DNA of 8,915 bases, from NCBI GenBank assembly GCA_001310715.1, contig BAXV01000110.1, positions 1 to 8,915 of the forward strand. Direction: 5' to 3'. The translations under genes were made by a program, and so were the position numbers. Below, one piece after another: positions 1-7,161 of this stretch. Each line of letters starts with the position of its first letter. The first letter of the stretch is position 1. The DNA comes from Pseudovibrio sp. JCM 19062. Its GTDB lineage: Bacteria; Pseudomonadota; Alphaproteobacteria; Rhizobiales; Stappiaceae. Under the pieces are notes generated by a model. It was given only the letters and a program-made list of their open reading frames with translations, had not been told where the DNA came from and did not search any database.

Positions 1-2
1 TT

Positions 3-137
3 GATGCTTGGGTGGTTGCTTCAATCTTCCTGGCAATTTTGGGGGCAATTGCATTAACCGTTGATAGTTCGGCTTTGCTTGGTTTCTTTGGCGTCTCAGA
101 TGAATTGGTAGTGGTTTTGATTGCACCACTTTACTAG
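3..137 (+). CDS. C-terminal fragment of an unidentified membrane protein (5' end outside window)
   Basis: An open frame runs in from the left edge and ends at TAG (135-137), giving 44 residues. They begin DAWVVASIFLAILGAIALT, a strongly hydrophobic stretch of one membrane-spanning length, followed by VDSSALLGFFGVSDELVVVL and the end IAPLY. This looks like the last transmembrane segment and short tail of a membrane protein such as a transporter, but nothing identifies the family. It faces ligJ tail to tail, with 39 bases between the two stop codons and no clear hairpin terminator in the gap. Chance openness of such a short frame cannot be excluded, but the composition is typical of a real membrane segment. 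Confidence 0.4.
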   Translation, partial: DAWVVASIFLAILGAIALTVDSSALLGFFGVSDELVVVLIAPLY

Positions 138-176
138 TGCAACCTTCCAGTAGCGATTGCAGCGGCTAATGAGAGA

Positions 177-1211
177 CTAATAGGCCTCTGCTTTCCAGCT
201 GCTTTCCAGCTGCTTTTCGAGGCGGGGATAGACACGGCGCGCATTGCCTTCAAAAACTTTGTAGCGGTCTTCCTCTGACAAATCGAGCGCATCGATATAT
301 CGTTTTGTATCATCGAAGTTAAATCCGGTTTCAGGATCAATGCCTTTCACCGCACCGAACATCTCCGAAGCAAAAAGAATGTTGTCGATGTCAATTACAT
401 CAAACAGCAGCTCGATTCCGGGCAGGTGATAAACGCAAGTATCGAAGAAAACATTCTTCATCACATGTTCTGTGAGCTTTGGTTTCTTCAACATATCGGC
501 CAAACCGCGATAGCGCCCCCAGTGATAAGGCACAGCACCGCCACCATGGGGAATGATGAGTTTCAAATCGGGGAAATCTGAAAACAGATCACCTTGAATA
601 AACTGCATGAAGGCCGTTGTATCAGCGTTGATATAGTGAGCGCCCGTGGCGTGGAAGTTGGGGTTACATGACCCTGATACGTGGATCATGGCCGGTACCT
701 CCAATTCTTCCAGTTTTTCAAAAAACGGATACCAACTTCGGTCGGTGAGCGGGCGGCCAGACCATTTGCCGCCAGAGGGGTCAGGGTTGAGGTTACACCC
801 GACAAATCCCAGTTCATTGACGCAACGCTCCAATTCTTCAATAGAATTTTTGATAGGCACGTTAACAGATTGGGGCAGCTGACATACGCCGATGAAGTTA
901 TCAGGAAAGAGTGTTGTCACACGGTGGATCAGATCATTATTTAATCTTGTCCACGTCTTGGAGACTGCTTCATCTCCAATATGGTGCGCCATCGCTGAGG
1001 CTTTTGGCGAGAAAATCGTCATGTCCGCACCACGTTCGCGTAAGGCCTTCAACTGATTGTTTTCAATGGATTGGCGTATTTGGTCGTCGCTGATCTGTTT
1101 CAGAGTAGGGGCAGGATTGGACGGGTCTTCAAAATGAGCGAGCTGCGCATCCCTGAACTCCTGAAGTTCGGCGGGAGCAGTGGTATAGTGGCCGTGGCAA
1201 TCTATTATCAC
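177..1211 (-). CDS. ligJ: 4-oxalomesaconate hydratase (LigJ-type amidohydrolase)
   Basis: This is a cytoplasmic zinc enzyme of the amidohydrolase_2 family. LigJ adds water to 4-oxalomesaconate to give 4-carboxy-4-hydroxy-2-oxoadipate in protocatechuate 4,5-cleavage and gallate degradation. The 344-residue frame is intact and close to the usual LigJ length. Visible features are the N-terminal metal motif DCHGH (H6, H8), metal-ligand candidate H177 in IHVSG, H222 in PHGGG, and E283 in ASEMFG. E283 sits where LigJ has its catalytic glutamate. The long stretch NPDPSGGKWSGRPLTDRSWY is also family-like. Translation starts at GTG (1211), because the family begins at this IIDCHGH block and AAGGGG (1224-1219) lies 7 bases upstream. 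It is the last gene of the four-gene operon, 20 bases after the aldolase that uses its product. An 11-bp tandem repeat alters the C-terminal tail (ESSWKAEAY). LigJ is clearly the nearest known type, though a related substrate is possible. Confidence 0.88.
   Translation of the reverse strand: MIIDCHGHYTTAPAELQEFRDAQLAHFEDPSNPAPTLKQISDDQIRQSIENNQLKALRERGADMTIFSPKASAMAHHIGDEAVSKTWTRLNNDLIHRVTTLFPDNFIGVCQLPQSVNVPIKNSIEELERCVNELGFVGCNLNPDPSGGKWSGRPLTDRSWYPFFEKLEELEVPAMIHVSGSCNPNFHATGAHYINADTTAFMQFIQGDLFSDFPDLKLIIPHGGGAVPYHWGRYRGLADMLKKPKLTEHVMKNVFFDTCVYHLPGIELLFDVIDIDNILFASEMFGAVKGIDPETGFNFDDTKRYIDALDLSEEDRYKVFEGNARRVYPRLEKQLESSWKAEAY
190..211. repeat. 11-bp tandem duplication at the 3' end of ligJ
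   Basis: GCTTTCCAGCT is present twice head to tail (190-200 and 201-211), followed by a partial third copy (GCTTT). On the coding strand it encodes QLESSWK near the ligJ C-terminus. Because 11 is not a multiple of 3, a single-copy version would read RLEKQLESRGLLVSH and stop a few codons later, so the tail sequence depends on the repeat number. This looks like a replication-slippage product. Confidence 0.75.
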
Positions 1212-1218
1212 GTTGATA

Positions 1219-1224
1219 CCCCTT
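1219..1224 (-). promoter_or_regulatory. Ribosome binding site fixing the ligJ GTG start
   Basis: AAGGGG on the minus strand ends 7 bases before the GTG at 1211-1209. It lies in the 20-base gap after the aldolase stop codon. It supports the GTG start, which is also where homologues begin their metal-binding motif. Confidence 0.6.
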
Positions 1225-1231
1225 AGATATA

Positions 1232-1926
1232 TTATGCGTCTTCAAACTGGGACTGGGAAATATAGGTCAGGCCTTTTTCAGCCAAACGCGGGCGCATATT
1301 GTTCATATCCAGACCAAGCTCGCCGGTTTTGTAGCGTTCACGAATATCGTCTTCGCGCAACTCGCGCACCTTGGATTTTTCCAGTGCTTGAGTAACTTGC
1401 AAGCGCGGAACAACCAGAACGCCATCGTTGTCGGCGACGATGGCATCGCCGGGACCTACGACGATATCCCCACAGGAAATGGGTACATTTACATCACCAA
1501 TAGTTTCCTTGACGGTGCCGTGGGCTGAAATAGCGCGGGACCAGACAGGGAAGCCCATCTTCTCCAGACCGTCGACGTCGCGGCATCCGGCATCGATAAT
1601 CAAGCCGCGAACACCGCGTGTTTGCAGCAATGTTCCTAGCAAATCGCCGAAATATCCGGAGTCGGAGCGCGAAATCGGACTAACCACCAGAATATCCCCC
1701 TCGCGGCATTGTTCAGCGGCCACGTGATCATCCAGTTATCCCCTGGAGGAATGCTGACAGTAACCGCTGTGCCACTAATGGCGGGGCCTCGATAAATGGG
1801 ACGCAGACGTGCAGACATCAGCCCGGTGCGCCCTTGCGCTTCGTGGACCGTTGCAACGCCGTACATGGCAAGTTTGGTGGTTGCAGCTTGGTCAGCTCTC
1901 GCGATGTTTGTTACTACAACAGGCAA
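1232..1926 (-). CDS. ligK: 4-carboxy-4-hydroxy-2-oxoadipate aldolase, RraA family (LigK/ProA/GalC-like), one frameshift
   Basis: This is a divalent-metal class II aldolase of the RraA-like family. It cleaves 4-carboxy-4-hydroxy-2-oxoadipate, the LigJ product, to pyruvate and oxaloacetate, and members also split 4-hydroxy-4-methyl-2-oxoglutarate. The sequence changes frame near 1726. Adding one C (ATGATCCACGTG) joins GDNWMI to HVAAEQC, as in family members, giving 231 residues against about 238 for the Pseudomonas ProA type. The joined protein carries the family signature D-X20-R-D exactly (D95, R116, D117 in YFGDLL...DAGCRD). It also has [12 protein letters not shown] at about 25-36 and a late [15 protein letters not shown] block. 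The start is TTG at 1926, preceded by AGGAGGA five bases upstream. That ribosome site overlaps the stop codon of the GTPase gene, suggesting translational coupling. It pairs functionally with ligJ 20 bases downstream. The frameshift is probably a read error, because both halves stay conserved. Confidence 0.85.
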
Positions 1927-1931
1927 TTTCT

Positions 1932-1938
1932 TCCTCCT
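1932..1938 (-). promoter_or_regulatory. Strong ribosome binding site fixing the aldolase TTG start
   Basis: AGGAGGA on the minus strand lies 5 bases upstream of the TTG at 1926-1924 and overlaps the stop codon (1939-1937) of the preceding GTPase gene. No ATG in a sensible place precedes the conserved residues, so this site decides the unusual TTG start and implies coupled translation. Confidence 0.7.
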
Positions 1939-2935
1939 ATGCAGCCTCTAGGCAGCAGCTCTCAAAGCCTTTGGCTAGAGCTTCGCGATCTAGGTTCCGG
2001 CCAATAAAGACTAAACGGGAGATGCATTTACCTTTGAGTGTGTTATCGACATAATCGCCTTCGAGCATCATGTTAACTGCCTGTAAAACCAGCTTTTTGT
2101 CACTACCGACAACTGACAGCACGCCTTTTATGCGCAAAATGTCATTTCCTTGACGCGCGAGAAGCTGCTCGATCCAACGTTCCAGTCTGTCAGCATCGAG
2201 TAGAGTGTCACTGGTAAAAGATAAGCTGCTAATACCCCCAGCATGGATGTGGTTGTCGTGATGGTGATGACCATTTTCGACTAGCGGCGGCAACTGATCT
2301 TCAACTCGCTCAAGCTCGAAGCTACAGCACCCCACTATGTCGCCCACAGCGATCTGAGAGCGGGTCGTGCGACTGATGCGTGCAAATGGATTAATAGAAT
2401 GGATTTTCCTCTCGATCTGCTCGAGAGAAGAGGAGGTTACGTCGATCTTGTTCAGCACAATGTGATCACTGAAGGCGATTTGTTGGACAGCGTCCGGACT
2501 ATGTCCAATCTGGTCGCCAATATGTGCACAGTCGACCAAACATAATACAGAGTCCAACCGACACTGCGAACTGATCACTTGATCTATCACCATAGTCTGA
2601 ATCACAGGGCTTGGATTTGCCAGTCCGGTGGTCTCGATGATGATACCGTCAAGCGTGGATTTCCTGGCGAGTAATGCTCGGATGGTGCGGATAAGATCGC
2701 CGCGCACAACGCAGCAAATGCAGCCGCTTGAAAGTTCTATCAGTTCTTCTCCGCCACTTTCGATGAGTGAGCCGTCGATACCGATGTCGCCGAACTCGTT
2801 TACGATCACCGCGAAACGCTTTCCGGAACTTTCTTTCAGAAGATGATTGACGAGAGTGGTTTTCCCCGCACCCAGATACCCCGTCACAACTGTGACGGGG
2901 ATGCGGCTATCAGAGCTGGTGGCCTCCATGCTCAT
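1937..2935 (-). CDS. COG0523 (CobW/ZNG-like) P-loop GTPase, putative metallochaperone
   Basis: This is a G3E-family GTPase of the COG0523 group, whose members deliver or insert metals (zinc, cobalt) into client proteins in the cytoplasm. The frame is intact. Counting from the TTG at 2947, the motifs are Walker A GYLGAGKT at 23-30, ETTG at 105-108, the metal-binding CICC at 76-79 (the CXCC hallmark), and NKID for guanine recognition at 166-169. A histidine-rich loop (H227-H230, H233, H235) precedes the C-terminal CobW_C domain (about 238-325). The loop is typical of zinc-linked members. The start is uncertain: TTG at 2947 overlaps the dehydrogenase stop, while ATG at 2935 lies just after that stop. 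I prefer the ATG (332 residues); neither has a clear ribosome site, so coupling is likely. It sits inside the operon between a zinc dehydrogenase and two other metalloenzymes, so I infer a role in metallating them. It is not part of a cobalamin cluster here. Confidence 0.85.
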   Translation of the reverse strand: MSMEATSSDSRIPVTVVTGYLGAGKTTLVNHLLKESSGKRFAVIVNEFGDIGIDGSLIESGGEELIELSSGCICCVVRGDLIRTIRALLARKSTLDGIIIETTGLANPSPVIQTMVIDQVISSQCRLDSVLCLVDCAHIGDQIGHSPDAVQQIAFSDHIVLNKIDVTSSSLEQIERKIHSINPFARISRTTRSQIAVGDIVGCCSFELERVEDQLPPLVENGHHHHDNHIHAGGISSLSFTSDTLLDADRLERWIEQLLARQGNDILRIKGVLSVVGSDKKLVLQAVNMMLEGDYVDNTLKGKCISRLVFIGRNLDREALAKGFESCCLEAA

Positions 2936-2937
2936 CT

Positions 2938-4041
2938 TCACATCCAAGGCATGAGAGATACGTGGATGACCTCTCCGCTGCCGCCGACAGCGTTGATCGC
3001 CTTATGTGTGTCTTTTAAACCAAACTGATGCGTTGTGATCAGGTCCAGATCAAACCGGTCGGAGTTAAGCTGTTTCAAGGCAAGCTCGCAACTTTCGAAG
3101 TTATGACCGCGTGCCGCTTTGATTGTAATGTATTTATTCGCAATCTTCGCCAGAGGGAAATTGGGGAAGTCGCCTGCCTCACCTTGAATTAAAAGCGTGC
3201 CTTCTTTGCGTTTCAACGCTTCAATGCCAAGGAGGGTTGGAATGGTACCCGCGCCTGCGGTGCAATCGAGCGAAACATCAACACCTTCACCACTTGTGAT
3301 TTGGTTGATGCGCTCTAGCGGATCCTCCTCCTCAACATTTATCACGTAATCAGCGCCCAGCTTTTTGGCCACTTCGAGGCGTTTTTTTGTCTTTGCTCGT
3401 ACCGGTTACGATAATGAGGGATGCACCAGCCTGACGACATGCAACGACCTGACTAAGCCCTGTTGCCCTGGACCTTGAACAAGAACGCGGCTGTCATAAC
3501 CCACGCCGCAATCGAACAATGCCCACTGAATACCGTTTGCCATGGGTGTTACAACGCCAGCCAATTCCGGTGAGAGACCGTTCGGCACTTTATGAATGAT
3601 GGAATTCCAAGGCAGATACATGTACTGGGCAAAGCCGCCAAACAGATGCGGGGCGCGTTCTGCGGAAGTATAGCCGAAGCGTAGCCCTTCTTGATTTTTC
3701 CGCCAGTCGGTAGCATGGCACAGGCGATAGTCACCGCGATGGCAATGCTCACAATTCATGCAGCCCACATAGTGTTCGGCAAAAACGAGGTCGCCTTCTT
3801 TCAAGCCGCGACGTTTTTGAAACTGCTTGCCAGCCTTGGCAATGTAACCAATGTTTTCGTGGCCCATAATGACGGGATCGGTAATAGGCGGCTTGGAGTA
3901 AAACTTTACGTCAGTGCCACAAATGCCTGCAACTTCCACCTTTAACAAAGCAGCGTCATCGGGAATGTCAGGCATGCAGAACTCGCGGAATTCGGTGGTC
4001 TGGGGCGCCGTGCGTACAGCAGCGATAACTTTCTCCGACAA
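2938..4041 (-). CDS. Zinc-dependent medium-chain alcohol dehydrogenase, two compensating frameshifts
   Basis: This is an NAD(P)-dependent medium-chain dehydrogenase/reductase with both zinc sites. Catalytic-zinc residues are C41 (GICGTD) and H61-E62 (MGHEN). The structural-zinc cysteines are C94, C97, C100 and C108 (GCMNCEHCHRGDYRLC). A GPGQQG nucleotide-binding loop lies at 190-195. The frame breaks twice: one base is missing near 3454 (GLSQVVACRQAG resumes in another frame) and one extra A lies in the A7 run at 3382-3388 (KDKK then RLEVAKKLGADYV). Corrected, it is one 367-residue protein of normal family length. The TTG start at 4041 is chosen because AGGAGGG (4054-4048) lies 6 bases upstream; the frame extends further up only to a poorly placed TTG at 4080. 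It is the first gene of the operon and its stop overlaps the GTPase reading frame. The substrate is unknown; context suggests an alcohol or aldehyde of an aromatic-acid pathway. Confidence 0.85.
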
Positions 4042-4047
4042 GACTTT

Positions 4048-4054
4048 CCCTCCT
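4048..4054 (-). promoter_or_regulatory. Ribosome binding site fixing the dehydrogenase TTG start
   Basis: AGGAGGG on the minus strand lies 6 bases upstream of TTG (4041-4039). It is the strongest Shine-Dalgarno match in this leader and favours the start MSEKVIAAV over the in-frame TTG at 4080, which lacks such a site. Confidence 0.65.
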
Positions 4055-4099
4055 AATTCTCCTTGACCAAGTGATAACAAAGCGACAAACTGCTAGCAA

Positions 4100-4124
4100 G
4101 AACGATGTTCTGTATAAAGGAACA
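4100..4124. promoter_or_regulatory. Candidate operator: GAAC/GTTC/GAAC repeat cluster in the divergent promoter
   Basis: GAAC (4100-4103), GTTC (4107-4110) and GAAC (4120-4123) alternate in orientation. The last two extend to TGTTC-N9-GAACA (4106-4110 and 4120-4124). The outer GAAC copies are 20 bases apart, about two helical turns. An arrangement of one palindrome plus a further direct copy recalls operators of IclR-type aromatic-acid regulators (PcaU, PobR), but no regulator gene is in the window. The cluster lies just downstream of the TATAAT box for the minus-strand operon, so a bound protein could control both directions. Confidence 0.35.
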
Positions 4125-4132
4125 GTATCCTG

Positions 4133-4138
4133 ATTATA
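4133..4138 (-). promoter_or_regulatory. Candidate -10 box (TATAAT) for the dehydrogenase-GTPase-ligK-ligJ operon
   Basis: A perfect TATAAT is read on the minus strand at 4138-4133, which would place transcription start near 4126 and leave a leader of about 85 bases. No good -35 hexamer is found 16-18 bases upstream, so activation by a regulator may be needed, or the match is by chance in this A/T-rich gap. Confidence 0.35.
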
Positions 4139-4198
4139 GAAAATCAATCGCTGATGAGTGCGCTAGGAAGGGTTTTATAGGCAGGAGAAGCTGCGGGC

Positions 4199-4489
4199 AT
4201 GTTTAAACGGCTGGGGGTAAAACCGGGGACGCTTGACGGACTGACCCGTTTAGAATCGGTGGTGCGGATGCATTTCGCAGTGGGCGAGGATGAGCTTGTA
4301 CTGGTTTCAGAAGATCAGGGGATCAAACCGGGATTCCCCCCATTGGAAACCAATGTGATTTTCTGGCGGGAGAACACGAGGTATCGATTGAAGCTTTTCA
4401 AAAGTGTCGGTGCCGTGGAGATCACAGATCTACCGCCACGCTGGATGCTGCCTTCGCTGGAGGACGATGGCACAGCTGATTGTTGTTAA
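4199..4489 (+). CDS. Uncharacterised 96-residue protein with a C-terminal Cys-Cys
   Basis: I do not recognise this protein. It has 96 residues, no signal peptide or membrane segment, and is mildly acidic. Visible features are a basic N-terminus (MFKRLGVKPG), an acidic, hydrophobic middle (VGEDELVLVSEDQGIKPGFP), a FWRENTRYRLKLF stretch, LPPRW near residue 80, an acidic SLEDDGTAD, and a terminal CC pair. The start ATG at 4199 is the only one available, because an in-frame TAG lies at 4178. AGGAG at 4183-4187 is 11 bases upstream, a rather long spacing. It is the first gene after the divergent promoter and sits 28 bases before the decarboxylase-family gene, so the two are probably co-transcribed. 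The terminal cysteines could bind metal or form a disulfide, which is speculation. Its unbroken frame, ribosome site and operon position argue that it is real. Confidence 0.65.
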   Translation: MFKRLGVKPGTLDGLTRLESVVRMHFAVGEDELVLVSEDQGIKPGFPPLETNVIFWRENTRYRLKLFKSVGAVEITDLPPRWMLPSLEDDGTADCC

Positions 4490-4517
4490 AAGCAGTAAAA
4501 GATAGAGGGAAGGCGAC

Positions 4518-5462
4518 ATGGTGAAGGTGAAACTCAAAACGGTCACACGAACTCAAGGGAACAACAGGGCACTGAAAGAGGGCAGGGTGCGTATGCCGGA
4601 TTTCGAGTTCGACTTTGAAGAAGTTCCAGTACTGGTCAAAGGGTTCCGCCGTATGGTGCGTGATCTTGAATTCGATGTGTGTGAGATGGCGCTTACCACC
4701 TATATTACTGCTAAGGCGCATGGGGTGAAATTTACCGCCTGCCAATTTTTCTGGTGCGGGATTTCCATCACAAAGCAATTCTCTGCAACAAGAACGCAGG
4801 ATTGACGTCACCGGCCGACCTTGCGGCCAAGCGCGTTGGCGTCAATCGCGGCTATACGGTTACAACAGGTGTTTGGGCGCGGGCTATCCTGCAAGACGAG
4901 TACGGTGTGGACCTTTCCAGCGTAACATGGGCGCGCTCCAGCGATGAGCATGTTGCCACCTACCAGCCACCAGAAAACGTGGAAACATTGCCAGACAGGG
5001 ACCTGGCTGGGCGCTTGATCTCGGGTGATCTCGCTGCGGCCGTTGGTGCGCAAATAGACCATCCAGATGTAACTGGCATGATTGACGATCCGTTTGCAGC
5101 AGGTGTTGTCGCCCTGAAGGGCAGAGGGTTTTACCCCATTAACCACCTCGTTGTGGTGCGCGATGAGCTGTTGGAGGAGTATCCTGAGATTGCGGCACAG
5201 GTTTTTGAAGCTTTCGCCACCTCAAAAAAAGCTTTACGTCGATGATCTGAAGGCGGGCAACATTACTGAACCGACAGAGATTGATAAAGTGCACATGGCA
5301 GCAATGGAAGTGATGGATGATCCACTTCCCTACGGCATCGAGCCTAACCGACATGTTCTGGAGCAGCTCATAGAACACGCAGTAACACAAAAGATTATTG
5401 ATGTTCGAGTGAATGTGGAAGACCTGTTCGCCGATCCGGCAAGAGAGATGGTATCGGTGTAA
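4518..5462 (+). CDS. 4,5-dihydroxyphthalate decarboxylase-family protein, two compensating frameshifts
   Basis: The N-terminus (RALKEGRVRMPDFEFDFEEV, then GFRRMVRDLEFDVCEMALTTY) follows the pattern of 4,5-dihydroxyphthalate decarboxylases (Pht5-like). These convert 4,5-dihydroxyphthalate to protocatechuate and have a type-2 periplasmic-binding-protein fold. There is no signal peptide, so it should be cytoplasmic and an enzyme rather than a binding protein. The frame breaks twice. A C is missing near 4738 (FTA then LPIFLVRDFHHKAIL), and one extra A lies in the A7 run at 5224-5230 (ATSKK then LYVDDLKAG). Corrected, it has 314 residues, near the family size. GAGGGAAGG (4505-4513) precedes the ATG at 4518. 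It follows the 96-residue protein and converges with tctA. In a cluster with LigJ and LigK, production of protocatechuate or a related acid is plausible. The family has many uncharacterised paralogues, so the exact substrate is open. Confidence 0.78.
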
Positions 5463-5567
5463 GATCTGACAAGTGAAACAGAGGGGGTTAGAGTCTCAAG
5501 ACATGACCCTAGAGGCGATCACTGGTTTTGGGACAAGGGCGTTCTGCCTATCAAGGGCGATTACCTT

Positions 5568-7091
5568 CTATAAGCTGGTTGGCGCGGCTTTTGCCTTGCG
5601 AGCATCAAATGTTTTGCGCAGGATCGGTATGCAGAAGGTCAGAACGGTTGCAATCATCAGGAACACCGAGATCGGGCGAGAAAGCATGAACTCGAGCGCA
5701 TGACCATCAGAGATGCTCGTGACCTGATGAAAGGACCTCTCAGCTGTTTCACCCAATACCAAAGCAATCACGAGCGGCAAGCGCGGATAATCGAAGCGGA
5801 TCATGAGATAACCGATAAGGCCCATTGCCAATGTGAGAACCAGATCCATCATCTCTCCGTTAAGTACATAGACACCGGTTAACGAGATTGAAATCACAAC
5901 TGGCACCACGATGCCCACATCAATCTTGGTGATCAGCACAAAGAAGCGTGAAAGCAGAATGCCTATAATGGATGCACCGATTGCAGCTCCTGTTATGGCA
6001 ACAATAAGTCCATAAATCTCCCGTTCATGATAGAGCAGGATAGAAGGACCAGGTCTATGCCATGTAGGACCAGGATTCCCAGAAACAAGGCGGTTTCAGC
6101 ACTTCCGGGAATGCCGAAAGCAACCGTGGGTATGAGCGATCCGCCATCTTTGGCATTGTTTGCTGCTTCCGGGGCGATAACGCCGCGGATATTGCCCTTA
6201 CCATAACTTTCCGCATTCTTGTCGGTTTGAACCGTCGAGCTGTAAGCGATAAATGAGGCAACGGTCCCACCGAGCCCAGGTATTGCGCCGACGAGGGTCC
6301 CGATTAACGATCCACGAAGCAAGACGCTCCAGTTTTTGAAAACGGCTTTAACGCCTCAAGGACACCGCCGATCTTCATGTCCCCTGATGTGCTATTACTG
6401 CTGGCAACGGAGCCTCCCTTTAATGCAAGTTCAATCATTTGGGCAATAGCAAACATGCCCGTAAGGGTCGGAACCAAAGGTATGCCGTCCCATAAATAAT
6501 TGAGCCCTGCCGTATAACGTAATTCACCTGAGATGGCATCCGAGCCGACAAAGGCAAACATCAGCCCAACAGTACCTGCTATTACACCGCGCAAAAGTTT
6601 ACCGCGTACGGACACGGCAATGGCAGTGAGCCCCAGAACTGTTAGCAGGAAAAATTCAGCGGGGCCAAAACTCAGAACTATTTCTTTGGCAATGGGAATA
6701 ACAAGAATGAGAGTGAATAGGCCAATTATACCACCTAAAGAGGAGGCGCAGGCAGATGCACCAATTGCTAATCCCGCTTTTCCTTGTCGAGCGAGCGGAT
6801 AACCATCGAAAGTTGTTGCCGCATTGGTTGCTGTTCCCGGTGTGTTCAGAAGGATTGCGGTTATTGAACCGCCAAATGACGTTGCGCCCATAACACCACC
6901 AGCCAGATACATAGCAGCAATAGGTTCCATGCCGAATGTCGTTGGTATAAGCAATGCCAGTGCGGTTGTACCGCCTAGTCCGGGAATCACGCCAAAGCAG
7001 AGGCCGAGTAAAACCCCCAAAACTAAATATAAAAAAAACCGCCATTAGATGCGATTTCAGCGACTGCTACAAAAAGGGCGTCAAATCCCAT
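5568..7091 (-). CDS. tctA: TctA, large membrane subunit of a tripartite tricarboxylate transporter, three frameshifts
   Basis: TctA is the large multi-spanning inner-membrane permease of the TTT family. It moves tri/dicarboxylates or aromatic acids delivered by TctC, with TctB. The protein shows both halves of the family's internal repeat. The first has GVIPGLGGTTALALLIP, the second GAIPGLGGTVASFIAYSS, and family blocks TSFGGSITAILLNTPGTA and GGSLIPTVAFGIPGSAETALFL are also present. Three single-base losses split it: in the T8 run at 7031-7038 (near residue 20), near 6346 (LEALK then AVFKNW), and near 6055 (LVLHGI then PGPSILLYHE). Corrected, it is about 508 residues, the usual length. The ATG at 7091 has GAGGGAG about 7 bases upstream. 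It lies 70 bases after tctC as the last gene of the operon. With no substitution stops, it is probably functional in the real genome. Confidence 0.88.
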
Positions 7092-7161
7092 CACAATCTC
7101 CCTCAACCATACGCGAGTGCGCGAGCTGTTTTCCCGCGCACCTCAGTTTTAGCTATCGTCG

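Noticed and set aside
1428..1727. 99-codon plus-strand frame opposite the aldolase
   Set aside because: It is a mirror of the aldolase coding strand with low-complexity Ser/Pro/Thr content and no supporting start signals.
4422..4811. 129-codon minus-strand frame opposite the decarboxylase gene
   Set aside because: It is antisense to the small protein's end and the decarboxylase N-terminus, whose plus-strand translation matches a known family; the antisense product looks random.
5463..5567. Possible bidirectional terminator between the converging decarboxylase and tctA genes
   Set aside because: Only short imperfect stems (such as GGGTTA with TGACCC) are present, with no T-run, so no intrinsic terminator can be supported.
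6656..7045. 129-codon minus-strand frame inside tctA
   Set aside because: It is an alternate-frame shadow of TctA, rich in Arg, Asn and Ser, while the tctA frame gives a clear membrane protein.
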